Position numbers and translations under genes: made by a program
Shown: piece after piece, positions 34,678-45,031 of the stretch
Numbering within the stretch: position 1 is the stretch's first letter
How the letters are laid out: every line of letters begins with the position of its first letter
The notes under the pieces: model-generated
What the model saw: the letters and a program-made list of their open reading frames with translations, nothing else
Database searches by the model: none
What the model was told of the DNA's origin: nothing
Assembly: GCF_000261685.1 (NCBI RefSeq)
Contig: NZ_AJQE01000126.1
Location: 31,166-95,165, forward strand
DNA: 64,000 nt
DNA from: Bradyrhizobium genomosp. I (2014)
GTDB taxonomy: Bacteria; Pseudomonadota; Alphaproteobacteria; Rhizobiales; Xanthobacteraceae
Direction of reading: 5' to 3'

Positions 34678-37600
34678 TCAGGCCACCGCCGCCACGGGCG
34701 CCGCATCGCCGGAACCGAATAGCTTTCGCACCTCGCTGGCTGGCTTCGGCGCGCTGAACAGATAGCCCTGCATCTGCGTGCAGCCGAGCGCGCGCAGCAT
34801 GTCGCGCTGCGCCTCGGTCTCGACGCCCTCGGCGACCGTCGTCATGCTGCTGGCGGCCGCAATGTTAACCACCGCCTGCACGATCACGGGCGAGCCGCTC
34901 GCTTCCGCGATGTCGGCGACGAAGCAGCGGTCGATCTTGATCTTGTCGAACGGGAAGCGCTTCAGATAGCTCAGCGAGGAGTAGCCGGTGCCGAAATCGT
35001 CGAGCGCGATGCGCACGCCGATCGAGCGGAGCTGATGCAGGATCGAGAGCGCCGCCTCGTCGTCACGGATCAGCACGGCTTCGGTGATCTCGAGCTCGAG
35101 CCGGCGCGGATCCAGTCCGGAAGCGGCGAGCGCGCCTGCGATCCGCAGCGCCAGCGTATCGCATTTGAGCTGCACCGGCGACACGTTGACCGCGACGCGG
35201 ATATGCGTCGGCCAGGTTGCGGCCTCGTTGCAGGCCATGCGCAGCACCCAGTCGCCGAGCTCGGTAATCAGGCCGGTGTCCTCGGCGACCGGAATGAACT
35301 CCGCCGGCGACACCATGCCGCGTTCGGGATGGCGCCAGCGCAGCAGCGCTTCGCAGCCCGAGACTTCGCCTGAGCGCAGGTCGACCAGCGGTTGATAGTG
35401 AATTTCGAAGCCGCCGTCCACCAGGGCCTGCCGCAAATCCTGCTCCATGCTCAGGCGTGCCTTGGCGCTCGCATCCATTTCCGGCTCGAAGAAGCGATGT
35501 GTGCGACGTCCCTCGGCCTTGGCGCCGTACATCGCGAGGTCGGCGTTCTTGACGAGCTGGTCGAGATCGCTGCCGTCCTGCGGCGCAAGCGCGATGCCGA
35601 TGCTCGCGTCGGTGGAGAGCTGATGGCCGAGACAATGATAGGGCTGCCGGATCACGCCATAGATCCGCTTCACGAACGACACCACCTCGTCCGAGGACTG
35701 GATCCCGGTCTGGATGACCGCGAACTCGTCGCCGCCGAGCCGCGCGATCAGGTCGCCCTGCTTGAGGCAGCCCCGGATACGGCCCGCGATCGACTTCAAC
35801 AGCTCGTCGCCGACGTGGTGGCCGAGCGAATCGTTGATGCCCTTGAATTCGTCGATGTCGATGTAGAGCAGCGCGAACTGATCGCCGCCCGCGATCTTCG
35901 CCAGCTCGCGTTCGATCTGCTCGCGGAGCAGGGTCCGGTTCGGCAGGTCGGTCAGCGCATCGTAATGCGCCATATGCGCGATCTTCTCGTCGGCGTAGCG
36001 CCGCTCGGTGACGTCCTCGACGACACTGATGAGGTAGCGCGGCTCGCCGGACCTGTCCCGAATGCCGATCCGGGTCGAGGTGATATAGCGCAGTCCCTTG
36101 GTCTGGCTTTGCCAGGGATGTTCGTCCTTGAACAGTCCGTCGGCGGCCTGTAGCGCTCTGCTGTCGTCCTCGGTGACGAGCCTGGCGGCTTCGTCCGGGT
36201 AAAGATCGAAGGACGTCTTGCCGACGATGACTTCGCGCGATTGGCCGAATTGCTGCTCGGCGGTCCGGTTGATCAGCAGATATTGCCGCGTTCGGGCGTC
36301 CTTCACCGTGATCTGCGAGGGGATGTGATCGATGATCTCGCGCAGGAATGTGTGGTTGCGGTCGCGCTCCTGCTCCAGATTGCGCCGCTCGGTGATCTCT
36401 TCGATCGTTGCGACCCATCCGCCCCGGGCGAGCGGTGTATTGATGACCTGGAAGGCGCGGCCGTTGGGCAACTGATGAATTCTCGTGGAGACCGTACCCT
36501 CGGCGACGATCCTCAGGACGTCAGCGCAAAATGCCTCGACATCGCCACTGAACGCGCCACGCTCCTTGCGATGATACATCGCCTCGCGGATGTGGCAGCC
36601 GGGCTTGATGACGTCGTGGGAGAGACCGAACATGTCGGCGTAGCGACGGTTGCAGGTGACGATGTATCCGGCGGCGTCGTACAGGATCAGCCCTTGCGAC
36701 ATGTTGTTGAGGGCGGTGTCGAGCCGCAGCCGCTCCGCTTCAAGCCGTTCCTGGGCGTCGCGGTTCTGCCGTTTGATCTGGCGGATGATCAGATACAGGA
36801 TCAGCGCAATGACGGCGGCTGAAAGCGCGGCGGTCGTAACCATGAAGCCGGTCTGCTGCCGCCAGTCCGCAAGGGCTGCGGCTGTCGTGTTGGTAGCGAG
36901 GATGACCAGCGGGAAGTGCGTCAGCGATGCCGCCGAGCCGAGCCGCGCCTCGCCATCGACGGGGCTCTTGCCGCGGAGCGTCTGCTGGCCGCCTTGGGCC
37001 AGCACTTTCTGCATCAGCGGCGCGTCCTTGAAGTTCCGTCCGATCAGCTCCTCGCGATGCGGATAGCGCGCCAGCAACTTGCCTTCGCGATCGAACAGCG
37101 AGATGGCCGTGCCCTCGGCGAGCGCGACAGACGCGAAATACTGCCGGTAGCTGTCCGGATCGATCCGGCGGACCATCGCGCCGAGGAAGGTGCCGTCGGC
37201 GCCGGTCAAGCGGCGTGCGACGATCGTGGTCCATTTGTTGAGGATGAAGCTGCGGACGGATTCCAGCAGCACCGATTCGGACCGCGGATTGGTCTTGAAT
37301 GTCTGGAAGTAGGCCCGCGACGAAACGTTGATCTTGGGCAACGGCTGGGCCCGCGACCAGTTGATCAGCTCGCCGTCGGCGTCGTAGATCGCGATATCGC
37401 CGAGATAGGACACGGGGCTGATCTTGCTGCGCAGCATCTGGTTCGCCGCAGGTCCGGACATGCGTTCGCGGAACGTCGCCGGCGAGGTGATCTCCACCAG
37501 GTTCATCTGCCCGATCAGATCGGCGGCGACGACGTCGGAATCCTCGAACTGCTGATCGAAGTGCCGTGCGATCAGCTGCACCGTGTTTTCAAGCTCGCGT

Positions 37601-37788
37601 TCGCGGTTGGCGAGGGTCCGTTCGCGAAACTCGCCGACGGCCATGGCGGTCACGGCGAAGATGCCGGCGACCAGCAACACGCCGCACAGGGTCAACCACA
37701 GGACGGGACCACGCCGCACCAAGGCCTCCCAGCCGCTCCTTGCGGCTAGAGACATTCCGGCTGCCACCGTGGAAAAGACTGGGCGCAT
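34678..37788 (-). CDS. Membrane-bound PAS-GGDEF-EAL protein (c-di-GMP cyclase/phosphodiesterase)
   Basis: A 1036-aa bifunctional c-di-GMP enzyme. A membrane helix at ~30-52 and another at ~315-335 bracket a periplasmic dCache-like sensor. A first PAS (~360-470) and a second PAS (~490-600) follow. The GGDEF domain has FALLYIDIDEFKGINDSLGHHVGD near 640 and the intact site RLGGDEF near 685. The EAL domain has CEALLRWRHPE near 815, AVNVSPVQ, ELEITEAVL, DDFGTGYSSL, KIDRCFV and AEGVETE, so all catalytic Glu and Asp residues appear present. The start is ATG 37786-37788, but starts at 37818 or 37755 are also possible. A downstream in-frame open stretch is listed separately. Confidence 0.93.
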   Translation of the reverse strand: MRPVFSTVAAGMSLAARSGWEALVRRGPVLWLTLCGVLLVAGIFAVTAMAVGEFRERTLANRERELENTVQLIARHFDQQFEDSDVVAADLIGQMNLVEITSPATFRERMSGPAANQMLRSKISPVSYLGDIAIYDADGELINWSRAQPLPKINVSSRAYFQTFKTNPRSESVLLESVRSFILNKWTTIVARRLTGADGTFLGAMVRRIDPDSYRQYFASVALAEGTAISLFDREGKLLARYPHREELIGRNFKDAPLMQKVLAQGGQQTLRGKSPVDGEARLGSAASLTHFPLVILATNTTAAALADWRQQTGFMVTTAALSAAVIALILYLIIRQIKRQNRDAQERLEAERLRLDTALNNMSQGLILYDAAGYIVTCNRRYADMFGLSHDVIKPGCHIREAMYHRKERGAFSGDVEAFCADVLRIVAEGTVSTRIHQLPNGRAFQVINTPLARGGWVATIEEITERRNLEQERDRNHTFLREIIDHIPSQITVKDARTRQYLLINRTAEQQFGQSREVIVGKTSFDLYPDEAARLVTEDDSRALQAADGLFKDEHPWQSQTKGLRYITSTRIGIRDRSGEPRYLISVVEDVTERRYADEKIAHMAHYDALTDLPNRTLLREQIERELAKIAGGDQFALLYIDIDEFKGINDSLGHHVGDELLKSIAGRIRGCLKQGDLIARLGGDEFAVIQTGIQSSDEVVSFVKRIYGVIRQPYHCLGHQLSTDASIGIALAPQDGSDLDQLVKNADLAMYGAKAEGRRTHRFFEPEMDASAKARLSMEQDLRQALVDGGFEIHYQPLVDLRSGEVSGCEALLRWRHPERGMVSPAEFIPVAEDTGLITELGDWVLRMACNEAATWPTHIRVAVNVSPVQLKCDTLALRIAGALAASGLDPRRLELEITEAVLIRDDEAALSILHQLRSIGVRIALDDFGTGYSSLSYLKRFPFDKIKIDRCFVADIAEASGSPVIVQAVVNIAAASSMTTVAEGVETEAQRDMLRALGCTQMQGYLFSAPKPASEVRKLFGSGDAAPVAAVA

Positions 37789-37963
37789 TCCCCCCTCCCT
37801 GGAGGAACACGAATACACCGCACAAATGGCGCAAACCTTATGAAAATCAGTTACCTAAGCATTAATCCGGTTGCGCGATCGCGTCAGCATGCAGCGAAGC
37901 GGGAATCCCGCCGCAGTTGTGCGGCGCGCCCGGCGATCGCCGCGCCGCGTCGTTAACCGCGGC

Positions 37964-39046
37964 TTAATGCGCGCCGGCGCTCTTGTCGCCGCCGACCTTG
38001 CGCAGCCGTCCGACCACGCCGGTCGGGAAGAAGTAGACGCTGGCGATGAACAGCAGCCCGAGCCACAGCAGCCAGCGGTCGGGATGCAACAGCCCCGGCA
38101 GCAGGGGCAGGCCGGCTTCGCCCGCCGCCCTGGAGGCGACGCCCATCAGCGACTGCAGATAGTTCTGGGCGAGGATGAAGATGGTGGCGCCGATGATCGC
38201 GCCGTAGATCGTGCCCATGCCGCCGATGACGACCATCAGCAGGATGTCCAGCATGATCGAGAAGCTGAGCGAGGTATCGGGACCGGCATAGCGCAGCCAC
38301 AGCGCGTTCAGAATTCCGGCGCTGGCGGCGACGAGCGCGGCGAGGCAGTTGGCGTAGGTCAAATGGAAGACGGTGCGGAAGCCGAGCGCCTCGGCGCGAA
38401 AGCGGTTCTCGCGGATCGCCTGGAGCACGCGCCCGAACGGCGAGTTCACGACGCGGAGCAGAGCGAGGATCATCATGGCCGAGACCGCGAACACCAGATA
38501 GTAGGTCAGGATGCGGCCGTTGATCTCGAAGCCGAACAGGTTCCTGGAGACCAGCACGGTGCCGGGGCGCAGCAACTCCGGCAGCTGAAAACTGCGTCCG
38601 TCCTCGCCGCCGGTCAGCCAGGACAGCTGCGAGGCCAGCACCTGGAAGGCGGAGGCGACCGCGAGCGTGATCATGGCGAAGAAGATCGCCGCAACGCGCA
38701 GCGAAAAGAGGCCGATCGCGAGCGCGAGCAGGGCTGCGAGCGGCAGGCCGACAACGATTCCGGTTGCGACCGCGGCCCAGTTCGGACCCAGCCCGTACAG
38801 AGCGATCGCGATGGCGTAGCTGCCGATGCCGTAGAACATGGTGTGGGCGAACGACACCGAGCCGGTATAGCCGAGCAGGAGGTCGTAGGAGGCGACCAGC
38901 GCGGCGAAGACGCAGATCTTGGCCGCGACGTTCAGCGCCTTGGCACCCGGAAACAGGAACGGCGTCGCCGCCAGCGCCAGGATGATGACGACGAGAACGA
39001 GCGTGAGGACGCGGCTGCGCGGTGGATCGCCTGACAGGATCATCAT
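37964..39046 (-). CDS. Branched-chain amino-acid-type ABC transporter permease (LivM type)
   Basis: Second permease of a high-affinity ABC importer, 360 aa, with about ten predicted membrane segments. It shows the LivM-type pattern LLGYTGSVSFAHTMFYGIGSYA near 65 and the cytoplasmic VNSPFGRVLQAIRENRFRAEALGFRTVFHLTYANCLAALVAASAG near 215, which contacts the ATPase. The start is ATG 39044-39046, overlapping the stop of the LivH-type permease by 4 nt (ATGA). The C-terminus is the end of the five-gene operon. Substrate: branched-chain or other amino acids, or amides; not readable. Confidence 0.93.
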   Translation of the reverse strand: MMILSGDPPRSRVLTLVLVVIILALAATPFLFPGAKALNVAAKICVFAALVASYDLLLGYTGSVSFAHTMFYGIGSYAIAIALYGLGPNWAAVATGIVVGLPLAALLALAIGLFSLRVAAIFFAMITLAVASAFQVLASQLSWLTGGEDGRSFQLPELLRPGTVLVSRNLFGFEINGRILTYYLVFAVSAMMILALLRVVNSPFGRVLQAIRENRFRAEALGFRTVFHLTYANCLAALVAASAGILNALWLRYAGPDTSLSFSIMLDILLMVVIGGMGTIYGAIIGATIFILAQNYLQSLMGVASRAAGEAGLPLLPGLLHPDRWLLWLGLLFIASVYFFPTGVVGRLRKVGGDKSAGAH

Positions 39047-40053
39047 CGGCTGGTCACCACATAGAGGCCGCGCGGCCGCCACATCAGAATGGCGACCATC
39101 AGCAGGATGTTGGAAACGAGGGCGAGCTTCGGCACCAGGAAGCCGCCGTAATTGGCGACCATGGCCACCAGGATGGCGCCGATGAAGCAGCCACCGATCG
39201 AGCCCAGGCCGCCGATGATGACGACGATGAAGATGAGCACGGTGAGGTCGTCGCTCATGGAGGCGTGAACTTGCTCGCGATAGAGCGCCCACATCACGCC
39301 GCCGAGGCCGGCCAGCGCCGATCCGGTCATGAACACGCCGAGGAACAGGCGGCGGATGCGGTAGCCGAGCGCCTCCACCATCTCGCGATTCTCGACGCCG
39401 GCGCGGATCAGGAGGCCAACCTTGGTGCGGTTGAGCACGAGCTGGATCGCGATGAACACGGCAAGGCCGATCAGCATCGCCAGCACGCGGTATCTGGCGA
39501 TCGCGACGTCGCCGAGGATGAACGAGCCGCGCAGCGAGGTGGGCAGCGGCATCGGGATGATCTGCGGCCCCCACAGCGCATAGAGCGTCTGCTCGGCGAC
39601 GATCAGGCCGCCGGTCGTCATCAGGATCTGCTTGAGATGCTGGCCATAGACCGGCAGGATCAGCACGCGTTCGACCACCAGGCCGAGGGCGCCGGAGACC
39701 GCCATCGAGAGCAGAGCGGCCGGCGCCAGCACCGCCAGGTTCATCCACAGCGAATCCGCCTGGATGGACGCCGCAAACGGCGCCAGCACCAGGGTCGCGA
39801 CATAGGCGCCGACGGCGATGAAGGCGCCATGGCCGAAATTGAGCACGTCCATCAGTCCGAACACCAGCGTCAGGCCCGAAGCCATGATGAAGATCATCAT
39901 GCCCATGGCGAGGCTCGCGACCGTCAGCGTCAGCCAGGAGCTGGTCGAGCCGATCAGAGGAATCGTGAGCAGCGCGAGCGCGAGCGGGAGCAGGATCGGC
40001 GCGATGTCGCGCTTCGGCTTCGGCAGCGGATCGGTTGCGGCAAGGTCAGTCAC
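39043..40053 (-). CDS. Branched-chain amino-acid-type ABC transporter permease (LivH type)
   Basis: First permease, 336 aa, about eight to nine membrane segments. It shows GLMDVLNFGHGAFIAVGAYVATLVLAP near residue 65 and the conserved loop RAGVENREMVEALGYRIRRLFLGVFMTGSALAGLGG near 215. The start is GTG 40051-40053 (MTDLAATDPLPKPKRD), overlapping the stop of the LivF-type gene by 4 nt (GTGA). This coupling supports the start. It is one of five adjacent genes of a LivKGFHM-type importer. Confidence 0.94.
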   Translation of the reverse strand: MTDLAATDPLPKPKRDIAPILLPLALALLTIPLIGSTSSWLTLTVASLAMGMMIFIMASGLTLVFGLMDVLNFGHGAFIAVGAYVATLVLAPFAASIQADSLWMNLAVLAPAALLSMAVSGALGLVVERVLILPVYGQHLKQILMTTGGLIVAEQTLYALWGPQIIPMPLPTSLRGSFILGDVAIARYRVLAMLIGLAVFIAIQLVLNRTKVGLLIRAGVENREMVEALGYRIRRLFLGVFMTGSALAGLGGVMWALYREQVHASMSDDLTVLIFIVVIIGGLGSIGGCFIGAILVAMVANYGGFLVPKLALVSNILLMVAILMWRPRGLYVVTSR

Positions 40054-40772
40054 TGATGTGCCTCCAGACTCAGGCCGAGCAGCCGCTCCTGCAGCGGCAC
40101 GTCGGCGGCGAGCGCCGCCATCTCGCCGCGATGGACGATGGTGCCGTTGTCCATCACCAGCACGTTGTCGCCGAGCTCGCGGGCGGCAAAGAAATTCTGC
40201 TCGACCAGGAGGATCGTCGCGCCCTTGCGCTTGACTTCCTTCAGGCATTCGATCAGCGCCATCACGATCGCCGGCGCCAGCCCCTTGGTCGGCTCGTCGA
40301 TCAGCAGCAGCTTGCGCCGTTCGATGATCGCGCGCGCGATCGACAACATCTGCTTCTGCCCGCCCGAGAGGCTTCCCGCGCGCGACAGCCAGAACCGGCG
40401 CAGCGCCGGAAAGAAGCCGAAGATCCAGTCGAGCTGGGTGTCGTCGAGCGGCCCGTCGCGGGCCGCGAGCACGAGGTTCTCCTTCACCGTGAGGTCGGAG
40501 AACACCGCCATGCTCTCCGGCACGTAGCCGACGCCGAGCCGGGCGATGTCGGGCGTCGCAAGACTCTCGATGCGCATCCCGGCGAGGGTGATCTCGCCCT
40601 TCGAGGCCTGCCACAGGCCCATGATGGTGCGCAGCGTCGTGGTCTTGCCGGCGCCGTTGCGGCCGAGCAGCATCGTGACCTGCCCTTGCGGGACGGCGAG
40701 GTCGATGCCCTGGAGGATATGGTAGCGGCCGATATGGGTGTGCACGCCGGAGAGCTTCAGGAGATCGGTCAT
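40050..40772 (-). CDS. ABC transporter ATP-binding protein (LivF type)
   Basis: A 240-aa ATPase. Walker A is GRNGAGKTTTLRTIMG near residue 38, the Q-loop YVPESMAVFSDLTVKENL follows, the signature SLSGGQKQMLSIARA is near 133 and Walker B LLLIDEPTKGLAP near 154, with the switch His replaced by Gln (LVEQNF). LivF is usually shorter than LivG and lacks its C-terminal extension, as here. It overlaps both neighbours by 4 nt. Confidence 0.95.
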   Translation of the reverse strand: MTDLLKLSGVHTHIGRYHILQGIDLAVPQGQVTMLLGRNGAGKTTTLRTIMGLWQASKGEITLAGMRIESLATPDIARLGVGYVPESMAVFSDLTVKENLVLAARDGPLDDTQLDWIFGFFPALRRFWLSRAGSLSGGQKQMLSIARAIIERRKLLLIDEPTKGLAPAIVMALIECLKEVKRKGATILLVEQNFFAARELGDNVLVMDNGTIVHRGEMAALAADVPLQERLLGLSLEAHQ

Positions 40773-41545
40773 GCTGCACTCTCTGCAGCGTTCTTGGGCG
40801 CGACGCCGAGATAGGCCTCCTGCACGATCGGCGAGGCGATCACTTCCGCGGGCGGGCCGTCGGCGACGAGCTGGCCGTTATGCAGCACGATGATGCGGTC
40901 GGCGAGCGAGCGCACCACGTCCATCTTGTGCTCGACGAGCAGGATGATCTTGCTCCTGTCCTGCTTAAGCTGTGCGATGAGGTTGAGGACGACGGGCACC
41001 TCGTCGATGCTCATGCCGGCGGTCGGCTCGTCGAACATGAACACTTTCGGCTCCAGCGCGATCATCAGCGCCACTTCGAGCTTGCGCTGGTCGCCATGGG
41101 ACAGCGCGGTCGCGGCGACGCCGCGGCGGCTGCCGAGCGCGACCTGGTCGAGGATGGCGTCGGCACGGGCGATCAGGTCGCGGCGGACCATCCAGGGCCG
41201 CAGCATGTCGTAATGGGTGCCGCTGGCCGCCTGCACCGCGAGACGAACGTTCTCTTCCACCGACAGGTTCGGGAACAGATTGGTGAGCTGAAAGGCGCGG
41301 CCGAGGCCCGCGCGGGTGCGCATCGGCGCCGAGCGCTGGGTGATGTCGGAGCCGTCGAACAGGATGCTGCCGTGTGAAGCGCGCAGCTGGCCCGAGATCA
41401 GATTGAAATAGGTGGTCTTGCCGGCGCCGTTCGGCCCGACGATGGCGGTGAGCTCGCCCGGGCGGAACGTGCAGGAGACGTTATTGACCGCGACATGGCC
41501 GCCGAAGCGAATGGTGAGGTCGCGGGTTTCGAGGGTGAGAGACAT
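40769..41545 (-). CDS. ABC transporter ATP-binding protein (LivG type)
   Basis: A 258-aa ATPase. Walker A is GPNGAGKTTYFNLISG near 36, the inserted region FNLISGQLRASHGSILFDGSDITQ is typical of LivG, the signature is TALSHGDQRKLEVALMIALEPK near 145 and Walker B is VFMFDEPTAGMSIDE, followed by the switch His in LVEHKMD. I use ATG 41543-41545. The frame is open further upstream but lies in repeat sequence. It is the first gene after the livK-type gene, with a 169-bp gap holding a palindromic repeat. Confidence 0.95.
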   Translation of the reverse strand: MSLTLETRDLTIRFGGHVAVNNVSCTFRPGELTAIVGPNGAGKTTYFNLISGQLRASHGSILFDGSDITQRSAPMRTRAGLGRAFQLTNLFPNLSVEENVRLAVQAASGTHYDMLRPWMVRRDLIARADAILDQVALGSRRGVAATALSHGDQRKLEVALMIALEPKVFMFDEPTAGMSIDEVPVVLNLIAQLKQDRSKIILLVEHKMDVVRSLADRIIVLHNGQLVADGPPAEVIASPIVQEAYLGVAPKNAAESAA

Positions 41546-41585
41546 TGGAGTCCGGCGAATGATGGAACGGCGATATATCCGCGAC

Positions 41586-41701
41586 CGCGCTACGCCCCCT
41601 CCCCCGCTTGCGGGGAGGGCTGGGGAGAGGGTGTCTCCGCGGGCGAGAACCCCCAAGAGGTGAGAGCCCTCTCCCGGCCTCTCCCGCAAGCGGGAGAGGT
41701 G
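41586..41701. repeat. Intergenic inverted repeat between livK- and livG-type genes
   Basis: The left arm is CCCTCCCCCGCTTGCGGGGA and the right arm is CTCTCCCGCAAGCGGGAGAG. Each arm is itself palindromic around GCTTGC or GCAAGC. The element may partly terminate or stabilise the mRNA after the binding-protein gene, giving more binding protein than transporter. Confidence 0.8.
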
Positions 41702-41714
41702 AAGCAAGAAAACC

Positions 41715-42899
41715 TCAGCGCTTGTTGCGGATCGGAACGTTCATGTCCTCGATCTTCAGCTCGCGCACCGGCTCGAGCACGGCCCAGGCGACGTTCGGGT
41801 CGACCTTGACCTTGAAGTGATACATGCTCTGCAGCGCCTGATGGTCTTCCTTGCGGAACACCATCTTGCCCTTCGGCGTGTCGAACTCCAGGCCTTCCAT
41901 CGCCGTGATCAGCTTCTCGGTGTCGGTCGACTTCGCCTTGGTGACGGCGGCGACGACGGACATCGCGGCGGCGAAGCCGCCCGCGGTGAAGAAGTCCGGC
42001 GGCGCGTTGAAGCGCTTCTGGTGCTCGGCGACCAGCCAGTCGTTCACCGGGTTCTTCGGGATCTCATAGAAGTAGTAGGTCGCGCCTTCCATGCCGGGCA
42101 GACCCTTATAGGCGGCGAGCGCCGGCAGGATGTTGCCGCCGGTGGAGAGCTCGATGCCATAGCGCTTCGGGTCCATGTCCTGGAGCTTGGCCAGCGGATT
42201 GCCGGCGCCGGCCCAGATCACCCAGATCACCTTGCGGCCCGGCTTGTCCTTCAGCGCGTCGAACAGGCGCTGGCCGACCGCGGTGAAGTCCGTGGTGTTG
42301 GTCGGGGCATATTCTTCGGCGGCCAGCGTCGCGCCGGTCTTGGCGAGCGCCTCCTTGAAGGCGGCGACGCCGTCACGGCCGAACGCATAATCCTGCGCCA
42401 GCGTCGCGACGGTGACGCCCTGCTTGCCGATCGCGACCGCGTTGGAGATGGCGTCCTGCGAGGAGTTGCGCGCCGTGCGGAAGATGTAGCGATTCCACTT
42501 CTCGCCGGTAATCTGGTCCGCGACCGCGGGCTCGACGATCAGGATCTTCTTGTTCTCTTCGGCAACCGGCAGAATCGCGAGCGCCGCAGCCGACGAGGTC
42601 GTGCCGATCGCGATGTCGGCCTTGTCGTCCTGATAGGCCTCGGCGAGCGCCGCCTTGGCCAGATCCGGCTTGCCCTGGTCATCCTTGGTGATGACGACGA
42701 TCTTGCGGCCGTCGAGCGTCATGGTGCCCTTGGTGGCGTATTCAAGACCCAGCTTCAGGCCGGTCTCGGTCTGCTTGGCGTAGGCCTCGAGCGGACCGGT
42801 CTTGCCGTAGATCAGCGCGATCTTGAGATCGTCGGCTTGCGCGGAGGTGCCCGCGCCGAGCGCGAGAATGGTTGTTGTTATGATGAGTGATCGACGCAC
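41715..42899 (-). CDS. ABC transporter periplasmic substrate-binding protein (LivK type)
   Basis: A 394-aa receptor. The start is GTG 42897-42899, strongly supported by AGGAGG 7 nt upstream. The N-terminus MRRSLIITTTILALGAGTSAQA is a signal peptide. The mature part has DDLKIALIYGKTGPLEAYAKQTETGLKLGLEYAT, the Leu/Ile/Val-binding fold (IAIGTTSSAAALAI, TVATLAQDYAFGRDGVAAFKEAL). The ligand is not readable. It shares the operon region with the CoA-transferase upstream, which suggests that the ligand or its breakdown product is activated as a CoA ester. Confidence 0.94.
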   Translation of the reverse strand: MRRSLIITTTILALGAGTSAQADDLKIALIYGKTGPLEAYAKQTETGLKLGLEYATKGTMTLDGRKIVVITKDDQGKPDLAKAALAEAYQDDKADIAIGTTSSAAALAILPVAEENKKILIVEPAVADQITGEKWNRYIFRTARNSSQDAISNAVAIGKQGVTVATLAQDYAFGRDGVAAFKEALAKTGATLAAEEYAPTNTTDFTAVGQRLFDALKDKPGRKVIWVIWAGAGNPLAKLQDMDPKRYGIELSTGGNILPALAAYKGLPGMEGATYYFYEIPKNPVNDWLVAEHQKRFNAPPDFFTAGGFAAAMSVVAAVTKAKSTDTEKLITAMEGLEFDTPKGKMVFRKEDHQALQSMYHFKVKVDPNVAWAVLEPVRELKIEDMNVPIRNKR

Positions 42900-43006
42900 G
42901 ATGGTCCCTCCTGATTTGAAGTTTCTCGGCAACAGCGATTTGCACAAGCTTGCGAACATTGCAATTGAACCTTCCGGTGGCGCGGTCTGGCCTTTGCGGG
43001 CATGCA

Positions 43007-45031
43007 TCATTTTTGGGCCTGCCTCGCTGCGCCGGCCTCGACCTGGCGCCAGTCCGACTGCGCTTCCTCCGCGCTCTCGAAGATGTGCGGCGCCACGCCG
43101 CGTTTCTCCAGGGCTTCGCCTAGCTTGATACGCAGGAAGCCCGACGTGGTGTAGCGCGATACGCCGGAATAGAAGCGGTCGACGAGGCTGCGGACCATGG
43201 CGGAATAATCGTCCATCAGCTCCGGCAGGATGGAAAAATTGTCATAATTGACGATGGCGTAGACCCGGCGTCCGAGCGGCGCCAGGCGAGCCTCGACGAT
43301 GGATGCGATGGTGTCGATCTCGGCCTTGCTGCGCAGCGGATAGCGTTCCAGATTGACGAAGAACAGGTTCTGCCGCTCGTCCAGCGTGAAGCGCTGGTCG
43401 AGCGGGATGGTGAGCAGGCGCTCGCGCAGATCCATGAGGCCGTCGCGGAAGATGCGCTGGTCCATGGTTGCGGGATCGCGCGGGATCAGCGGCTTGAAAT
43501 CCATCAGGCGGAGGATGTCGCGCTCGATGTCGATGCCGGGCGCGACTTCGGTGAGTTCGAGCCCGTCCGGCCTGAGCTCGAACACGCAGCGTTCGGTGAC
43601 ATAGAGCGTGCGTTGCTTGCGCGCGGCGGCAAACGGGCCGCTGAAGGTGACGTGCTCGACATGGTCGACGAATTTACGTGATGTCGCCTCGTCGAGAATG
43701 ACGAGCCTGCCGTCGGTCACCGCGATGCGCTGCCTGCCTGCGCCGAAGGTGCCGACGAAGACGACTTCCTTGGCATTCTGGCTGATGTTGATGAAGCCGC
43801 CGGCACCGGCAAGCTTCGGCCCGAACTTGCTGACATTGAGGTTGCCGACGCGGTCGACCTGGGCAAGCCCGAGGAAGGCGGCATCGAGACCGCCGCCGTC
43901 GTAGAAGTCGAACTGGTACGGCTGGTCGATCACCGCCTGCGTGTTGATCGCCGCGCCGAAATCGATGCCGCTCGCCGGGATGCCGCCGATCACGCCCGGC
44001 TCCGCGGTCATCGTGATGAGATCGATGATCCGCTCCTCGTTGGCGACCGAGGCGATCCCCTCCGGCATGCCGATGCCGAGATTGACGACGCTGTTGGCCT
44101 TCAGTTCCAGGGCGGCGCGCCGGGCGATGATCTTGCGCTCGCTGATCGGCATCACCGGCAGCGAGGCGGCGCGGACGCGGATCTCGCTGCTGAAGGCCGG
44201 ATTGTATACGGTGCCGAACGTCTGCCAGTGGTTCTCCGGCCTTGCCACGACGACGCAGTCGACGAGGATGCCGGGAATCTTGACCTGGCGCGGATTGAGG
44301 CTGCCGGCCTCGGCCACGCGTTCGACCTGGGCGATGACGATGCCGCCGGAATTGTGCGCCGCCATGGCGATGGCGAGCGCCTCCAGCGTCAGCGCCTCCT
44401 TCTCCATGGTGAGATTGCCGTCGGGATCGCCCGTGGTGGCGCGGATGATGCCGACGTGAATCGGAAACGTCTTGTAGAGCAGGCACTCTTCGCCGCGCAG
44501 CGTGATCAGCTCCACCATGTCTTCGGTGGTGCGTGCGTTGAGCTTGCCGCCGCCGTGCCGCGGGTCGACGAAGGTGCCCATGCCGACGCGAGTGATGTGG
44601 CCGGGCCGGTGCGCGGCGATGTCGCGGAACAGATGCGTGATCACGCCCTGTGGGAGGTTATAAGCCTCGATCTGGTTTGCGATCGCGAGCTGCTGCAGTT
44701 TCGGCGCAAGGCCCCAATGCCCGCCGATCACGCGCCGCACCAGGCCTTCATGCCCGAAATGATTGAGGCCGCGCTGCTTGCCGTCGCCCTGCCCGGCCGC
44801 ATAGACCAGCGTTAGGTTGCGCGGCTTCCCTTGTGTATAGGGCGCGTCCCCCTCGTGGGACAGATAGAGCTCCTCCAGTGCGATGGCGATCTCCTCGGCA
44901 AAGCCGATGCCGACGAAGCCGCCGGTCGCCACCGTGTCGCCGTCGCGGATCAGCATGACGGCCTCAGTCGCCGAAACGACCTTGCCCTTCTCGGAATTGC
45001 GCAAATACGGCAGAGCTGGGTGCTGGCTCAC
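43007..45031 (-). CDS. Acyl-CoA:acetate/3-ketoacid CoA-transferase (YdiF-like), with C-terminal extension
   Basis: Transfers CoA between an acyl-CoA and an organic acid. The protein is 674 aa, against about 530 for typical YdiF. The two family I/II-type CoA-transferase halves are fused in one chain: [14 protein letters not shown] and [18 protein letters not shown] in the first, [17 protein letters not shown] and the likely catalytic Glu in [14 protein letters not shown] near residue 345 in the second. The last roughly 130-150 residues ([33 protein letters not shown]...) are an unassigned extension with beta-alpha pattern. GTG start after GGAGG. A candidate sigma-54 promoter lies 170 bp upstream. 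Confidence 0.9.
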   Translation of the reverse strand: MSQHPALPYLRNSEKGKVVSATEAVMLIRDGDTVATGGFVGIGFAEEIAIALEELYLSHEGDAPYTQGKPRNLTLVYAAGQGDGKQRGLNHFGHEGLVRRVIGGHWGLAPKLQQLAIANQIEAYNLPQGVITHLFRDIAAHRPGHITRVGMGTFVDPRHGGGKLNARTTEDMVELITLRGEECLLYKTFPIHVGIIRATTGDPDGNLTMEKEALTLEALAIAMAAHNSGGIVIAQVERVAEAGSLNPRQVKIPGILVDCVVVARPENHWQTFGTVYNPAFSSEIRVRAASLPVMPISERKIIARRAALELKANSVVNLGIGMPEGIASVANEERIIDLITMTAEPGVIGGIPASGIDFGAAINTQAVIDQPYQFDFYDGGGLDAAFLGLAQVDRVGNLNVSKFGPKLAGAGGFINISQNAKEVVFVGTFGAGRQRIAVTDGRLVILDEATSRKFVDHVEHVTFSGPFAAARKQRTLYVTERCVFELRPDGLELTEVAPGIDIERDILRLMDFKPLIPRDPATMDQRIFRDGLMDLRERLLTIPLDQRFTLDERQNLFFVNLERYPLRSKAEIDTIASIVEARLAPLGRRVYAIVNYDNFSILPELMDDYSAMVRSLVDRFYSGVSRYTTSGFLRIKLGEALEKRGVAPHIFESAEEAQSDWRQVEAGAARQAQK

